A stretch of 64,000 nt of DNA from Candidatus Melainabacteria bacterium (GTDB lineage: Bacteria; Cyanobacteriota; Vampirovibrionia; Obscuribacterales; Obscuribacteraceae): positions 62,001-126,000 of the forward strand of contig PLXC01000063.1 in NCBI GenBank assembly GCA_003151275.1, given 5' to 3'. The notes under the pieces are model-generated. The model saw nothing but the letters and a program-made list of their open reading frames with translations, was not told the DNA's origin and searched no databases. The first letter of the stretch is position 1, and the number at the start of each line of letters is the position of its first letter. Below are positions 9,517 through 18,640 of this stretch, piece by piece. The position numbers and the translations under genes were made by a program.

Positions 9517-10134
9517 ATGGTAATTCGTCTACTTATAGTTGAAGATCATGAGGCGACTCTGAAAGGTTTGAAATCCGAACTTTCAGCAGAAGCTGATATT
9601 GAAGTTGTGGCCATTGCCTCTGGTTTCGAAGCAGGTCTAAAGTTTGCTCAGGAACTTAAACCAGATGTTGTTTTGCTGGATCTGCATCTGCCTGATTCCC
9701 AAGGTCCAAAAAGTTTGGTTGAAACTTTCTGCAATATTCCAAATTGCCGGATTATCGTCTTTTCTGGCGACAGCCGTATGGCAATTCTGCAAATTGTCCT
9801 GGAAACGGATGTTGCGGCCTATCTCCTTAAATCCGAACCGATTAGCAAAGTTACTGAAGTAATTAGAGAGGTGATGAAAGGCAAAGGTCCCTTCATCTCT
9901 GACGAATTACTGAGCAGCGGTAAAATCCGCATTACCGGCGCCGAACAACAGCTGCTCAAAATGTTGGCACGCGGCATGAAATACCAGGAGATAGCCAACC
10001 AACGCATCACTTCACCCGAGACCGTACGCAAACAAGTGGATGTATTGTTAGCCAAACTGAAATTAAACAACAGAGAGGAATTAATTGCCTGGGCTGTGGA
10101 AAGTGGATACGGCAAGTTAGAGATTGAGGCATGA
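9517..10134 (+). CDS. NarL/FixJ-type response regulator
   Basis: 205 aa. The receiver domain has the acidic pair E9-D10, phospho-acceptor Asp55 in LLDLHLPD, and a switch residue and lysine in VFSGD and LLKSE. The C-terminal LuxR-type HTH (about residues 140-200) reads ITGAEQQLLKMLARGMKYQEIA ... SPETVRKQVDVLLAKL. The stop overlaps the start of the histidine kinase gene by 4 bp (ATGA), so the two are translationally coupled. It is presumably a DNA-binding regulator phosphorylated by that kinase. Confidence 0.92.
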   Translation: MVIRLLIVEDHEATLKGLKSELSAEADIEVVAIASGFEAGLKFAQELKPDVVLLDLHLPDSQGPKSLVETFCNIPNCRIIVFSGDSRMAILQIVLETDVAAYLLKSEPISKVTEVIREVMKGKGPFISDELLSSGKIRITGAEQQLLKMLARGMKYQEIANQRITSPETVRKQVDVLLAKLKLNNREELIAWAVESGYGKLEIEA

Positions 10135-11345
10135 CAGATTCGATGAACAATAGGATCAAACAAGCCGCTAATAACATAGTCCGAATGGTGCAAGTTGGCT
10201 TCGGACAACGCTCTGCGCGAACTAGTGAATTAGCTGAAACAATGATCTCCTCGCTAGAGGTATTGTTTGAAACTCTCGGCAAGGAATACAACAACAGCAT
10301 TGCGCAAGAACCACTGATGGTGGCTGTACGCAGACCAAACACGGCCGATGAAGACATTCAGCGGCTAATTGTTTCGACATCATATTGGGCAATGTCCGTA
10401 CGTGGTTCCAACGACGTAGTGGAATTTTTTACTTTGCCGGCGACCGAACTTCCGTCACTTCGCAGTGCGGAACTCCCCTCTCGTTGTAAGTTGCGCTTGA
10501 CGATCGTGGATCATGGTGACTCCGAAGCATCCTGCATGATGGATGGGCTGCCGCTTACTGCTGAAGAACTGACGATCTTGTTGCGCAGCGTCTTCAAAGA
10601 TTTGAACAACAAATCAAAAGCTGATTTTGATCAATTGCCGGAATCAGTTCGTTTGCTGGCTGGTGCTCAGAGTTTGACTCGATCCGTGAGATCATTGCTA
10701 GGCGAAAAACATGCTTTAGTCCAAAAAATTGTTGACCAACAAGAGGCAATTCAAGGACAAATCGCCCGCGATCTTCATGACGCAGTATTGGGCAATGTGA
10801 TGTTGCTGAAGCGTTCGTTATCTGGTGCCAAACGCATGCCCGATAGCGAGATGATCGAAATTCTCACGGAAATCGCTACCCGCCTGAGAGAATTGTGTCA
10901 GGATCTAAGTCCACGAGACCTCAAGGATTGCGGACTGCAGCCTATGTTGGAAGAACTATGCAACAACATGGGCAAGCGCACCGATTTAACATGCGAATTC
11001 GATTGCCCACTGGCCATTCCATCACTGCCAGACGAAGTGGCTCTGCATATCTACCGAATTGCTCAAGAGTGTTTCACAAACATTGCTAAGCACGCCTCAG
11101 CGCAACGAGTAAACTTATCCATTCGCGTACAGAAAGGCTTGTTCACAATGGTAATTAAAGACGACGGCAAAGGTTTTGACACCGACATCGCACCAGAGCG
11201 AACCAATAAAGGTGGCAGTGGCACGAGCATCATTCGCGAACGCGCAGACTTGATTGAGTGCATTTATCCGACCAGAATATGGATAGATTCAAATCAAGGT
11301 AAGGGAGCGCAGATTACACTAGAGATTATGTACGCGGCTGAATAG
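10131..11345 (+). CDS. Soluble sensor histidine kinase (HisKA_3 type)
   Basis: 404 aa with no TM segment, so input is cytosolic. The first ~200 residues are an unrecognised sensor region. The dimerisation/phospho-acceptor box is ARDLHDAVLGN with His216, typical of NarX/DesK-type kinases. The HATPase domain follows: N-box RIAQECFTNIAKHA, G1 DDGKGFD and GGSGTSIIRERADLI. It overlaps the response regulator by 4 bp and forms a two-component system with it. HisKA_3 kinases normally pair with LuxR-type regulators, which is what is seen here. Confidence 0.9.
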   Translation: MTDSMNNRIKQAANNIVRMVQVGFGQRSARTSELAETMISSLEVLFETLGKEYNNSIAQEPLMVAVRRPNTADEDIQRLIVSTSYWAMSVRGSNDVVEFFTLPATELPSLRSAELPSRCKLRLTIVDHGDSEASCMMDGLPLTAEELTILLRSVFKDLNNKSKADFDQLPESVRLLAGAQSLTRSVRSLLGEKHALVQKIVDQQEAIQGQIARDLHDAVLGNVMLLKRSLSGAKRMPDSEMIEILTEIATRLRELCQDLSPRDLKDCGLQPMLEELCNNMGKRTDLTCEFDCPLAIPSLPDEVALHIYRIAQECFTNIAKHASAQRVNLSIRVQKGLFTMVIKDDGKGFDTDIAPERTNKGGSGTSIIRERADLIECIYPTRIWIDSNQGKGAQITLEIMYAAE

Positions 11346-11412
11346 CCACCACATGCAGTGCGCTTGCCAGGAGTTACTTCTAGGAGTCAATGGAATAGGA
11401 GTCATGAATTAA

Positions 11413-12384
11413 ATGGATTACGTCAAACTTGGTAACACCGGACTGGAAGTCTCCCGCATTTGCATAGGCTGCATGAGCTTCGGCGTGCCGAAACGCGGCA
11501 CCCATACATGGACACTCCCGGAGGAGGAAAGCCGGGCCATAATCAAGCAAGCATTGGAGGCGGGGATCAATTTTTTTGACACTGCCAATGTTTATTCTGA
11601 TGGTACCAGTGAAGAATTTACGGGTCGTGCTTTAGCAGACTTCGCAAGGAGAGGCGAGGTAGTGATAGCGACCAAGGTGCATGGACGAATGCACCCGGGA
11701 CCAAACGGTCAAGGTCTCTCACGAAAGGCAATCATGACCGAAATCGACGCCAGCCTAAAAAGACTTGGCACCGATTACGTCGACCTTTATCAAATACATC
11801 GTTGGGACTATGAAACTCCAATTACCGAGACTTTGGAAGCCCTGCACGACCTTGTCAAAGCCGGTAAGGTCAGATACATCGGGGCGTCTAGCATGTTCGC
11901 CTGGCAGTTTGTAAAATCACTTTATATTTCTGAACAGAATGGCTGGACAAAATTCGCCACCATGCAGAATTACGTGAACCTCCTTTATCGCGAAGAAGAA
12001 CGGGAGATGCTGCCGTTATGTCGAGACCAGGGCGTTGGAGTAATCCCCTGGAGCCCGCTGGCACGCGGTCGTTTGACGCGCGACTGGGATGAAACTACCA
12101 CTCGTTCCGAAACAGATGAATTTGGCAAAAAACTCTGTGTTGACGCAGATCGCCAGGTGGTCGAAACTTTAGCGGAGTTTGCCACAAGTCGCGGCTTGCC
12201 TCGGGCGCAGGTGGCTCTCGCTTGGCTGCTCCAGAAATCAGCAGTTGTGGCTCCGATCGTAGGGGCAACCAAACCGCAGCATATTAAAGATGCCATCGCC
12301 GCGCTCGCGGTTAAATTGAGTGACGATGATGTCAAAACATTGGAAGCGCCATATGAACCACACAAGGTTCAAGGTTTCAGCTAA
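11413..12384 (+). CDS. Aldo/keto reductase
   Basis: 323 aa (alpha/beta)8-barrel NADPH-dependent reductase. The catalytic tetrad is visible as Asp56, Tyr61 (DTANVYSDGTSEE), Lys88 (ATKVHG) and His129 (YQIHRWD). The late VGATKPQHI coenzyme motif is present. The MDYVKLGNTGLEVSRI N-terminus and SPLARGRLTRDW are typical of the YajO/IolS-like AKR subgroup. Substrate unknown. An AGGAG lies 10-15 bases upstream of ATG 11413. Confidence 0.92.
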   Translation: MDYVKLGNTGLEVSRICIGCMSFGVPKRGTHTWTLPEEESRAIIKQALEAGINFFDTANVYSDGTSEEFTGRALADFARRGEVVIATKVHGRMHPGPNGQGLSRKAIMTEIDASLKRLGTDYVDLYQIHRWDYETPITETLEALHDLVKAGKVRYIGASSMFAWQFVKSLYISEQNGWTKFATMQNYVNLLYREEEREMLPLCRDQGVGVIPWSPLARGRLTRDWDETTTRSETDEFGKKLCVDADRQVVETLAEFATSRGLPRAQVALAWLLQKSAVVAPIVGATKPQHIKDAIAALAVKLSDDDVKTLEAPYEPHKVQGFS

Positions 12385-12772
12385 TAGAAGGCTTGAGCGT
12401 AATCCACGTTATCCAGATCGATCGATTCGTGATTAAAGGCGACTGGGATAGTCGCGCTCACACGGAGCGCGGGACTCCAGTCGACTCCAGTCCCGCCTCG
12501 ATTCGTGACTATCCAGGAGAGTTGTCGGGGCCGATTCGTAGGACGATTACTTTGGCAATATTCCGGCGGACGCGGACTGGAATTCAAAAATTCCTCAAAT
12601 AGAACAACTATCTTTCTATAAAACGGAATGATTTGCCTTGAAGAATTTCAAAATTTGTCACGAAAACGAAACAATTTGGTCACTTTTGAAATGCATAATC
12701 TGGATGGTCAAAAAGCATTGCTTTCGGACCCACTTAGTACTCAATTGAACAATCCTGTAGAGGAGACGGCGC
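12385..12772. other. Intergenic stretch with palindromes
   Basis: No supported gene. It contains a REP-like hairpin (12439-12459), followed by GGAGCGCGGG and a tandem duplicate of GACTCCAGTC inside a GGGACT...AGTCCC inverted repeat (about 12470-12494). The last ~100 bases are AT-rich and lead to the secreted-protein gene at 12773, whose AGGAG binding site is at about 12761. Confidence 0.5.
12439..12459. repeat. REP-like hairpin, copy B
   Basis: GCGACT (12439-12444), GGGAT loop, AGTCGC (12450-12455), trailing GCTC. Same plan as copies at 2131 and 50347, with compensating base changes in both stem arms (GCGACT/AGTCGC against GCGGCT/AGCCGC), which argues for a conserved hairpin. Confidence 0.5.
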
Positions 12773-13333
12773 ATGAAACTTTTCAGCAGCAGAATTCATC
12801 TCTTGCTGGTTTTCCCAATGCTGTGTGCAACGGCAAATTTAAAATGTCTTGCCAACCCAGGCGACATAATTACTCACCATACAGTTACTCACTCGACTGT
12901 TAGCACCTATCGTGTCACTGGTTGGCAGAATCAGCTAACAGGTGCAACTCCCAATTTGCACAACTATTACTGGGAGCCGATGACAAAGCGCATCATCAAC
13001 ACTACAAAAACAACGTCAAAAGGAGCAATTGCTGCACCAACGATAGTTCCAAATAGAAGCTCACAATACGTCAAGCCAATTCATTCACGAATGCCCGTTG
13101 TGAACCGACCTCAGCCTCAGATTGCTGTTGCTGAAGCACTGCCACCACGTACTTCGACCAGCGCCACATATAGCGCCGCGCCAGTTCTTTCTTATTCCGA
13201 TACAAGCTTAAGCTGGACGAGCAGGCGACGACCGGAGACCACGGCAACTTCGGCGTCTGCAACAAGGGAGTCAGTCTATGGAGTTCTTAAAACGCCAATC
13301 GGATCGATGAGGGCTAGAGCGCAATCACTATAA
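12773..13333 (+). CDS. Secreted protein of unknown function
   Basis: 186 aa. A good AGGAG precedes ATG 12773. The first ~28 residues look like a Sec signal peptide (basic start, LLLVFPMLCATA core, cleavage near CLANPG). The mature part is rich in Thr, Ser, Pro and Tyr with no recognised domain and looks disordered. The gene is convergent with the kinase-LRR gene at 13340, only 6 bp apart. Confidence 0.6.
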   Translation: MKLFSSRIHLLLVFPMLCATANLKCLANPGDIITHHTVTHSTVSTYRVTGWQNQLTGATPNLHNYYWEPMTKRIINTTKTTSKGAIAAPTIVPNRSSQYVKPIHSRMPVVNRPQPQIAVAEALPPRTSTSATYSAAPVLSYSDTSLSWTSRRRPETTATSASATRESVYGVLKTPIGSMRARAQSL

Positions 13334-13339
13334 ATAATC

Positions 13340-15310
13340 TCAATGAGTTCGATGAGTGACGTGATGGTCCACCTTGCAATGGGCAAGATTTTGACGCAAA
13401 TCACGCACCGCAGATTCGCTCACGTTTGGACAGGAATTCAAGCTGAGATGGTCCAAACTAGCGCTCTTTTTTAAGAGCAGAACGCCTTCATCCGTGACAT
13501 TCGTATTACTCAGATAAAGTTGTCTCAAGGGCAACTGACTAAGTATTGCCATGCTCTTGTCTGTTACGTCGGTCGAGCTGAGGTCCAAAGTGTGCAAATT
13601 GCGCAAGCGTCCAAAATCTTTGATTCCTTTGTCTCCAACGTGTATTCCTGCCAGACGCAGAACGCTCAGAGAGGTAAGTTTAGATAAGGTACCAATCCCC
13701 TTATCGGTGAGTGTTGGGTTCTTGCTGAGCGACAAGTTCTCCAACTTAGGAAATTTGACAATAGATTCAAAGGCAGAGTCAACCAAATTGTCATCTTGCA
13801 AACGGATTTCCTGCAAATTAGGCAGTTTGATTAAAGCCTTCAACCCAGCGCTTGTAACCAGAGTGTTGTTTAGTTCTAAATGCTCCAACGTGTCCATCTT
13901 TCCGATGATCGGCAGCGCTGAGTCTGATACCCCTGTTTGATTGAGAGTTAAAGATTTCAATGGCAGGTGGCTTAGGTACTTGATTCCTCCACTGGAAGTC
14001 CCCGTACCATTCAAATTTAATCGAACAACGTCATTGCGTTTTTGAAACCATTTCAATGCTTGATCGGTTAGATCGAGTTGCTCGAGAGAGATTTCGGTTC
14101 CACTATTTAGGATGACAGGCTTAGCCAATTCATTTGGATCTTCGAGTTTTTGGTCTCTCAAATCTTCAGAAGCCGTTATCTCAGGCTTCTCGTGAACCTC
14201 GGGTTGGGATGAAGGCCAAAAAGAAATCAGAGCTACCACACTCATGAGCACAACGGCACCAAATGCGGTGCCATACCAAGCATTAAACTTAAATTTGCTC
14301 TGCGGATCAAACTCGACATGTTGAAGCAGAGATTGAAATGGCGAATTGATCACTTTGCGAAGGCTGTTTAACTCGCCTTCGAGCTCAGTCATTGACTGCC
14401 AACGCGCCGACTGTTCTTTCGCCAACATTTTTGCCACAAGTCTTTCGACTGGAACGGGAAACTGTTGTTTCAAAGAATTCTTTTTAAGAGTTGGGACTGG
14501 CTCATGCATGTGCATGTACAGCGTCTCAAATGCCGACGCTCCGCGGAATGGCAAAACGCCAGTAAGCATTTCATAAAACAAACAGCCGAGTGAATAAATA
14601 TCTGAGCGTTCATCAATGCCGCGACCGACGGCCTGTTCGGGACTCATGTAGTACGGACTGCCAAACACATCGCCGGTCTGCGTGAGGTTGGAGACTTCGT
14701 CAGCAACTAAGATTTTAGCGATGCCAAAGTCAATTATTTTGACGAGCCTGCTGCCATCAGGCTGAAGAACCAACATAATGTTGCCGGGCTTGAGATCTCG
14801 GTGCATCACTCCTTGAGCGTGAGCATAGGCCATGCCTTTAGCGATCTGAGCACAAAGATCTAGAGTAAGTGAGAGCGGCAGTTTACCTTGCTCTTTAATT
14901 AACCCCGCTAGCGACGTTCCTTCAATAAAATCCATGACCATATAAGGACGTCCGTCACCTGTCACACCGAAATCATGCGAGGTGATCAAATTTACGTGAT
15001 CTAATTTACTGATTGCCCGAGCTTCTCGTTCAAATCGAAGAATCGTCTCAGTGGCATGCACCGAGTGAAGCATCTTGATCGCATACAGTTTCTGCAAAGC
15101 GGGTTGTCGCGCCTTGTAAACGACTCCCACGCCACCCTTGCCAATCTCTTCAAGAATTTCATAACGCCCTGCCAGCTGGATGGGAATCTGCTGTTTTGCG
15201 CCAACTAAAAAGGACCGCTTCTCAGCGTCCTCATCAGCAGGGTCCTTAACTTTTTCGAGCGAATGGGAAGCCAAATGAACACCGACTGGGGATACCTGCT
15301 TGCATTTCAT
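13340..15310 (-). CDS. Ser/Thr kinase - TM - leucine-rich-repeat receptor protein
   Basis: 656 aa if ATG 15310 is used. I choose it because AGGGA lies about 6 bases upstream; a TTG at 15343 would add 11 residues. Residues ~45-315 are a Hanks kinase: GKGGVGVVY, YAIKML, HRDLKPGN, IIDFGIAK, YMSPEQ and SDIYSLGC. One TM helix follows (near ~345, FGAVVLMSVVALISFW). After it come ~8 leucine-rich repeats (LEHLELNNTLVTSAGLKAL, LHTLDLSSTDVTDKSM, LRQLYLSNTNVTDEGV and similar). With the kinase in the cytosol the LRR domain lies in the periplasm, a mirror image of plant receptor kinases. It is a likely sensor of a protein or peptidoglycan ligand. Confidence 0.92.
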   Translation of the reverse strand: MKCKQVSPVGVHLASHSLEKVKDPADEDAEKRSFLVGAKQQIPIQLAGRYEILEEIGKGGVGVVYKARQPALQKLYAIKMLHSVHATETILRFEREARAISKLDHVNLITSHDFGVTGDGRPYMVMDFIEGTSLAGLIKEQGKLPLSLTLDLCAQIAKGMAYAHAQGVMHRDLKPGNIMLVLQPDGSRLVKIIDFGIAKILVADEVSNLTQTGDVFGSPYYMSPEQAVGRGIDERSDIYSLGCLFYEMLTGVLPFRGASAFETLYMHMHEPVPTLKKNSLKQQFPVPVERLVAKMLAKEQSARWQSMTELEGELNSLRKVINSPFQSLLQHVEFDPQSKFKFNAWYGTAFGAVVLMSVVALISFWPSSQPEVHEKPEITASEDLRDQKLEDPNELAKPVILNSGTEISLEQLDLTDQALKWFQKRNDVVRLNLNGTGTSSGGIKYLSHLPLKSLTLNQTGVSDSALPIIGKMDTLEHLELNNTLVTSAGLKALIKLPNLQEIRLQDDNLVDSAFESIVKFPKLENLSLSKNPTLTDKGIGTLSKLTSLSVLRLAGIHVGDKGIKDFGRLRNLHTLDLSSTDVTDKSMAILSQLPLRQLYLSNTNVTDEGVLLLKKSASLDHLSLNSCPNVSESAVRDLRQNLAHCKVDHHVTHRTH

Positions 15311-15490
15311 ATTCCCTATCGGACGCTGGAATCTGCAACTCAATTCTGAAATTCAACGTTAACTCTTCGCGAAAAGATTGGGCGGATGCCAAGAAGGATT
15401 CATAAGTGCACACTTATAAGTTTTTTAGGAACAACGCTTTGATCAAGCGCGTCTGCTTCAAAGGCATTTTGAGATCCAGGGAGGATAAGT

Positions 15491-15961
15491 ATGAATACGA
15501 TCAAAAACACGTTAATGGCAGGGATTTTGGTTGTCTCGACAATTGGAGTCGTGCCAGCACTAGCTGACCACCATCATCAAAACGACAATCACGGTGGCAA
15601 TTGGGATCGTCGAGACATTAATGTGCGTGTCAACGACAATCGATATGACGATCACCGCGATGATCGCAACAACAACAATAACAACAATCGCTATCACAAC
15701 AGTCATTACCGTCAAAACGTGTATGTGAACAACGATTGGAACGGTCAACGCACGTTGTACAGAAATAATTGGAATCGAATTTCACGTGAACGTCAGCAAG
15801 AACTAGACGCACAAATGCGCGCACAGTGGCTGGCATATCATCACAACAACTATGAGGGTAATTATTCTTGGAATAACTATAATAATCCGCAGTTTCTGGA
15901 TTATCTCCACACATCGAATCCTGGTTTGTTAAACACTCTTAGAAACTCCATTGGATTCTAA
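15491..15961 (+). CDS. Secreted Asn/His/Asp-rich protein
   Basis: 156 aa with a strong GGGAGGA before ATG 15491. A Sec signal peptide ends near residue 25 (VVPALA). The mature N-terminal half is full of His, Asp, Asn and Arg (DHHHQNDNH, a run of seven Asn), which suggests metal binding or disorder. The C-terminal ~70 residues are more ordered, with aromatic positions (WNRISRERQQELDAQMRAQW). No family recognised. Followed by a strong terminator. Confidence 0.65.
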   Translation: MNTIKNTLMAGILVVSTIGVVPALADHHHQNDNHGGNWDRRDINVRVNDNRYDDHRDDRNNNNNNNRYHNSHYRQNVYVNNDWNGQRTLYRNNWNRISRERQQELDAQMRAQWLAYHHNNYEGNYSWNNYNNPQFLDYLHTSNPGLLNTLRNSIGF

Positions 15962-15988
15962 ATAGATCCGATATTAATGGGTATGGGG

Positions 15989-16015
15989 AAGGGGCGTAAC
16001 CGCCCCTTTTTCTTT
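15989..16015 (+). terminator. Intrinsic terminator
   Basis: AAGGGGCG (15989-15996), TAAC loop, CGCCCCTT (16001-16008) followed by a T-rich tract to 16015. It ends the transcript of the secreted protein gene at 15491-15961. Confidence 0.9.
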
Positions 16016-16037
16016 TCAGCAACATATCCGAGGATAG

Positions 16038-16454
16038 TCAGGCCGACACGGCATTTTCACAATTGATCATCCATGGTATGCCGAACCGATCCGTAAGCAT
16101 ACCGAATCGCAACGCCCAGAATGTTTTCTCAAGCGGCATTTGTATTGTCCCTCCTTCAGCTAGCGCTTTGAAGATCCGTTCAGCCTGTGCGGAATCCGTC
16201 AATTGAATCGACACGGAGAAGCCTTGCGATTTTTGATATTGATCAGGCGGTTGATCAGCACCCATCAGTTCTTGATCTCCCATAACTAGACGAGCATGCA
16301 TCACCTTGCTTCGCCATTCTGCGGGCACGTGGTCCGCAATGGGCGAGTCTTCCCAGGGAAATATGGCTTCGATTTTGGCACCCAAAATTTGCTCATAAAG
16401 TTTGAATGCGGCCTCACACTGTCCGTTGAAACTTAGATAGGGACTTAATTGCAC
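16038..16454 (-). CDS. PhnB-like VOC-superfamily protein
   Basis: 138 aa from GTG 16454 with AGGAG about 7 bases upstream. The sequence is typical of the PhnB/YjdN (3-dmu-9_3-mt) group of the vicinal-oxygen-chelate fold: LSPYLSFNGQCEAAFKLYEQILGAK at the start, VMHARLVMGDQELMGAD in the middle, and WALRFGMLTDRFGIPWMIN near the end. Members are often annotated as glyoxalase-like, but their reaction is mostly unknown. Stand-alone gene. Confidence 0.88.
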   Translation of the reverse strand: MQLSPYLSFNGQCEAAFKLYEQILGAKIEAIFPWEDSPIADHVPAEWRSKVMHARLVMGDQELMGADQPPDQYQKSQGFSVSIQLTDSAQAERIFKALAEGGTIQMPLEKTFWALRFGMLTDRFGIPWMINCENAVSA

Positions 16455-16510
16455 AATAAACTCCTTACATGATTGATTTCACTTCGCTGAAATTATGCGA
16501 AATTATGCGT

Positions 16511-18403
16511 CTAGTCTTTTGACGTCAAGTTTTCAGGCAGATCGTTTTTATTTTTCCTATCGGGGTCGATTGAATGATAAATGCTCTTGGAACCCTTCGA
16601 TGCCGAAGTAGCTCTTCGATGCCCCGTAGCTATTGGCTCGTGCTGAAGTGCGTGCTGAGGTGCATGTTCCAACCCGCGTTCGGGTGCTTGGGTCGGGGTT
16701 CGCTCTGGTGCTTGTGCTCGCGTCCGATCTGGGGCTGGAGCAGGCGTTCTCTCTGGGGCTTTAGCAGGCATTCGATCAGGTGCCGGCTCAGGAGGTGTCA
16801 CTGTTGCCGGCGTACCTGAAACTCGATCTGGTGTTTGACCTGACGCTGGATTCTGACTTGAATTCTGCCCAGAACTCTGATCTGGCGCTGGCTCAGTGAC
16901 TCGACCCGCGGCTGCCTCGGGGACCGACAAATTCTGATGAAGCTTTTTAGGCTTGTGCAACCTTGTCTTGTGGTGCTTGCCGAACTGTTTTGTTGTTTCC
17001 GCATCGGATTTTACAAGGGCTGGTGTTAGTTGCGTAGATTCACTACCAACTTTTGGTGCTATCGGTTTTTGCGCATGGTGGGAAGAAAAGGAATTGTTTA
17101 AGGTCAGAGCTGCTATTGAAACCGCGATCACGGCACTTGCCACCATTATCCGGTTTCGGGTAACTGTGGAACCTTGCTTTGTTGATTTCGCAAAAGTTTG
17201 CTTTGACGGCAACGTCTTATCCGATGTCGCACCGCTAGCAGTGGCAACAAATGGAGGCGAACCAGGTGGATTAGGCGTGAGCGCTTGTACAGCTGGTGCT
17301 GCTAAACCTGGTGTTGATTCTGTTTTTGGTGCTGGAGTTGTTACTGATCCTATTGCCGATCCTGTTCTAGATCCTGATGCTGCTGTTGATCCTGGTGCTG
17401 TCGCTAATACTGCTGCTGGTCCTGGTGAAGTGGAGGCAACTGCTCCCGGCAATTCGGCAACAGGTTGTCCCGAAACCTTATTTTGCGAAGGCAAGGGGGG
17501 CAGCTGCGCAGTATTGCGCGGCTCTGCTTGGCCTGTAATCTTATTATCTACGGTCGATTTTTCGCTTACAGAATCAATCCTGTTCGTCTTTTTAACAATG
17601 GACGAATCTAGTGAGGAATCACCTACTGACAAAATTGTCACGGTTACATCATCATCACGCATCAAGACACTTCCATCAGCACCCACGGCAGTTCGAGCTT
17701 CATTAACCAAAGCGGTGAACGCTTCAAGAGTTTGAACACTGGAAAGCGCCGGAATTACGACATGTTCGTTTCCCGTTTCAATCTGGGACAAAAACCAGCA
17801 TGCCACCGTATCTGACATCAAGAAAAATTGGTCTCCCGATTGCCAGGTGCCATTAGGGATCGTGTGTTTGTTGCTAAATACGTCTGAGTTGCGTTCTGCA
17901 ACGCTGCACAATAAGAGTGGAAAGTTAGAAAACTTTGCCGAAGTCGTAATCGGAAACGCCAATACACATGTGCCATTGCGTATTTGAAAAACACAACAAT
18001 CACCGAGCGCTAGGGCGGTCCATTTCTTTGGCTCGCTCATAATTGTCAGACCAGCTAACGCGGCGCAGGCGCCTAATTCGGCTTTCTCCTCGGCGTACCA
18101 TGGCAATTGTTGTTGACGTAAGAATTCATGCCAGTCATTTTGCTCGTCAGTGATCGTTTGAGCAGAAATGTCCGAGGCCCACTTACCAGCACCGTAACCT
18201 TGAGCTAAAAGCTGCGCCCATAGTTTCGAGAAAATCGAGTCAGTCGCGCCATCACAGACTGCCGCGCGAAATATTTCAACGTCATCTTGAGCGGCTTCGT
18301 AGACTTCTAGATTGTTTGGATCGGAGGGGAAATACGCATCTTCGCAGTCAGCAAAACTCCTTCCTGCTTTCGGCATCGAGAAACTCTGAAACGAGATACG
18401 CAC
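16511..18403 (-). CDS. PP2C-type phosphatase with TM helix and Pro/Glu/Arg repeats (TerY-P triad phosphatase)
   Basis: 630 aa. Residues 1-~270 are a divergent PP2C domain: FADCEDAYF, AVCDGATDS, TALALGDCCVF, FFLMSDTVACWF and the final RDDDVTVTIL supply the expected metal-binding acids. A long Ser/Pro/Ala linker follows, then one TM helix (IMVASAVIAVSIAALTL) and a low-complexity tail of repeated APERTP/APDRT units. The phosphatase side should be cytosolic. With the vWA protein (21923) and the HGDL kinase (22852) it makes the three parts of a TerY-P triad (YegK/YegL/YegI-like), although the genes are not contiguous. A 237-bp divergent promoter region separates it from the kinase-protease gene. 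Confidence 0.8.
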   Translation of the reverse strand: MRISFQSFSMPKAGRSFADCEDAYFPSDPNNLEVYEAAQDDVEIFRAAVCDGATDSIFSKLWAQLLAQGYGAGKWASDISAQTITDEQNDWHEFLRQQQLPWYAEEKAELGACAALAGLTIMSEPKKWTALALGDCCVFQIRNGTCVLAFPITTSAKFSNFPLLLCSVAERNSDVFSNKHTIPNGTWQSGDQFFLMSDTVACWFLSQIETGNEHVVIPALSSVQTLEAFTALVNEARTAVGADGSVLMRDDDVTVTILSVGDSSLDSSIVKKTNRIDSVSEKSTVDNKITGQAEPRNTAQLPPLPSQNKVSGQPVAELPGAVASTSPGPAAVLATAPGSTAASGSRTGSAIGSVTTPAPKTESTPGLAAPAVQALTPNPPGSPPFVATASGATSDKTLPSKQTFAKSTKQGSTVTRNRIMVASAVIAVSIAALTLNNSFSSHHAQKPIAPKVGSESTQLTPALVKSDAETTKQFGKHHKTRLHKPKKLHQNLSVPEAAAGRVTEPAPDQSSGQNSSQNPASGQTPDRVSGTPATVTPPEPAPDRMPAKAPERTPAPAPDRTRAQAPERTPTQAPERGLEHAPQHALQHEPIATGHRRATSASKGSKSIYHSIDPDRKNKNDLPENLTSKD

Positions 18404-18640
18404 TAATTGTGCCCCTTTAGAACATGATCGGCATTGGCTCGCATTATCCGAAGCAGTATGTACAGCAAGCTGTTCGACCTATCTGAACTGATCCATTCCC
18501 AACTGTCAGGAAAATCATATACATTCTTCAACAGGATAAGACCATTCTCGCACTAAAAAATGCCTCTCGCCTGCGCGAGTCTGGCAAAATAGCGTAACTG
18601 CTGAGAGAAATGGGCAGATAAAACAAGGCAGGAGTTATTA

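Noticed and set aside
16953..17735. 260-residue plus-strand frame opposite the PP2C gene
   Set aside because: It lies entirely opposite the low-complexity linker of the phosphatase gene, whose minus-strand frame has clear motifs; the plus frame is a by-product of its codon use.
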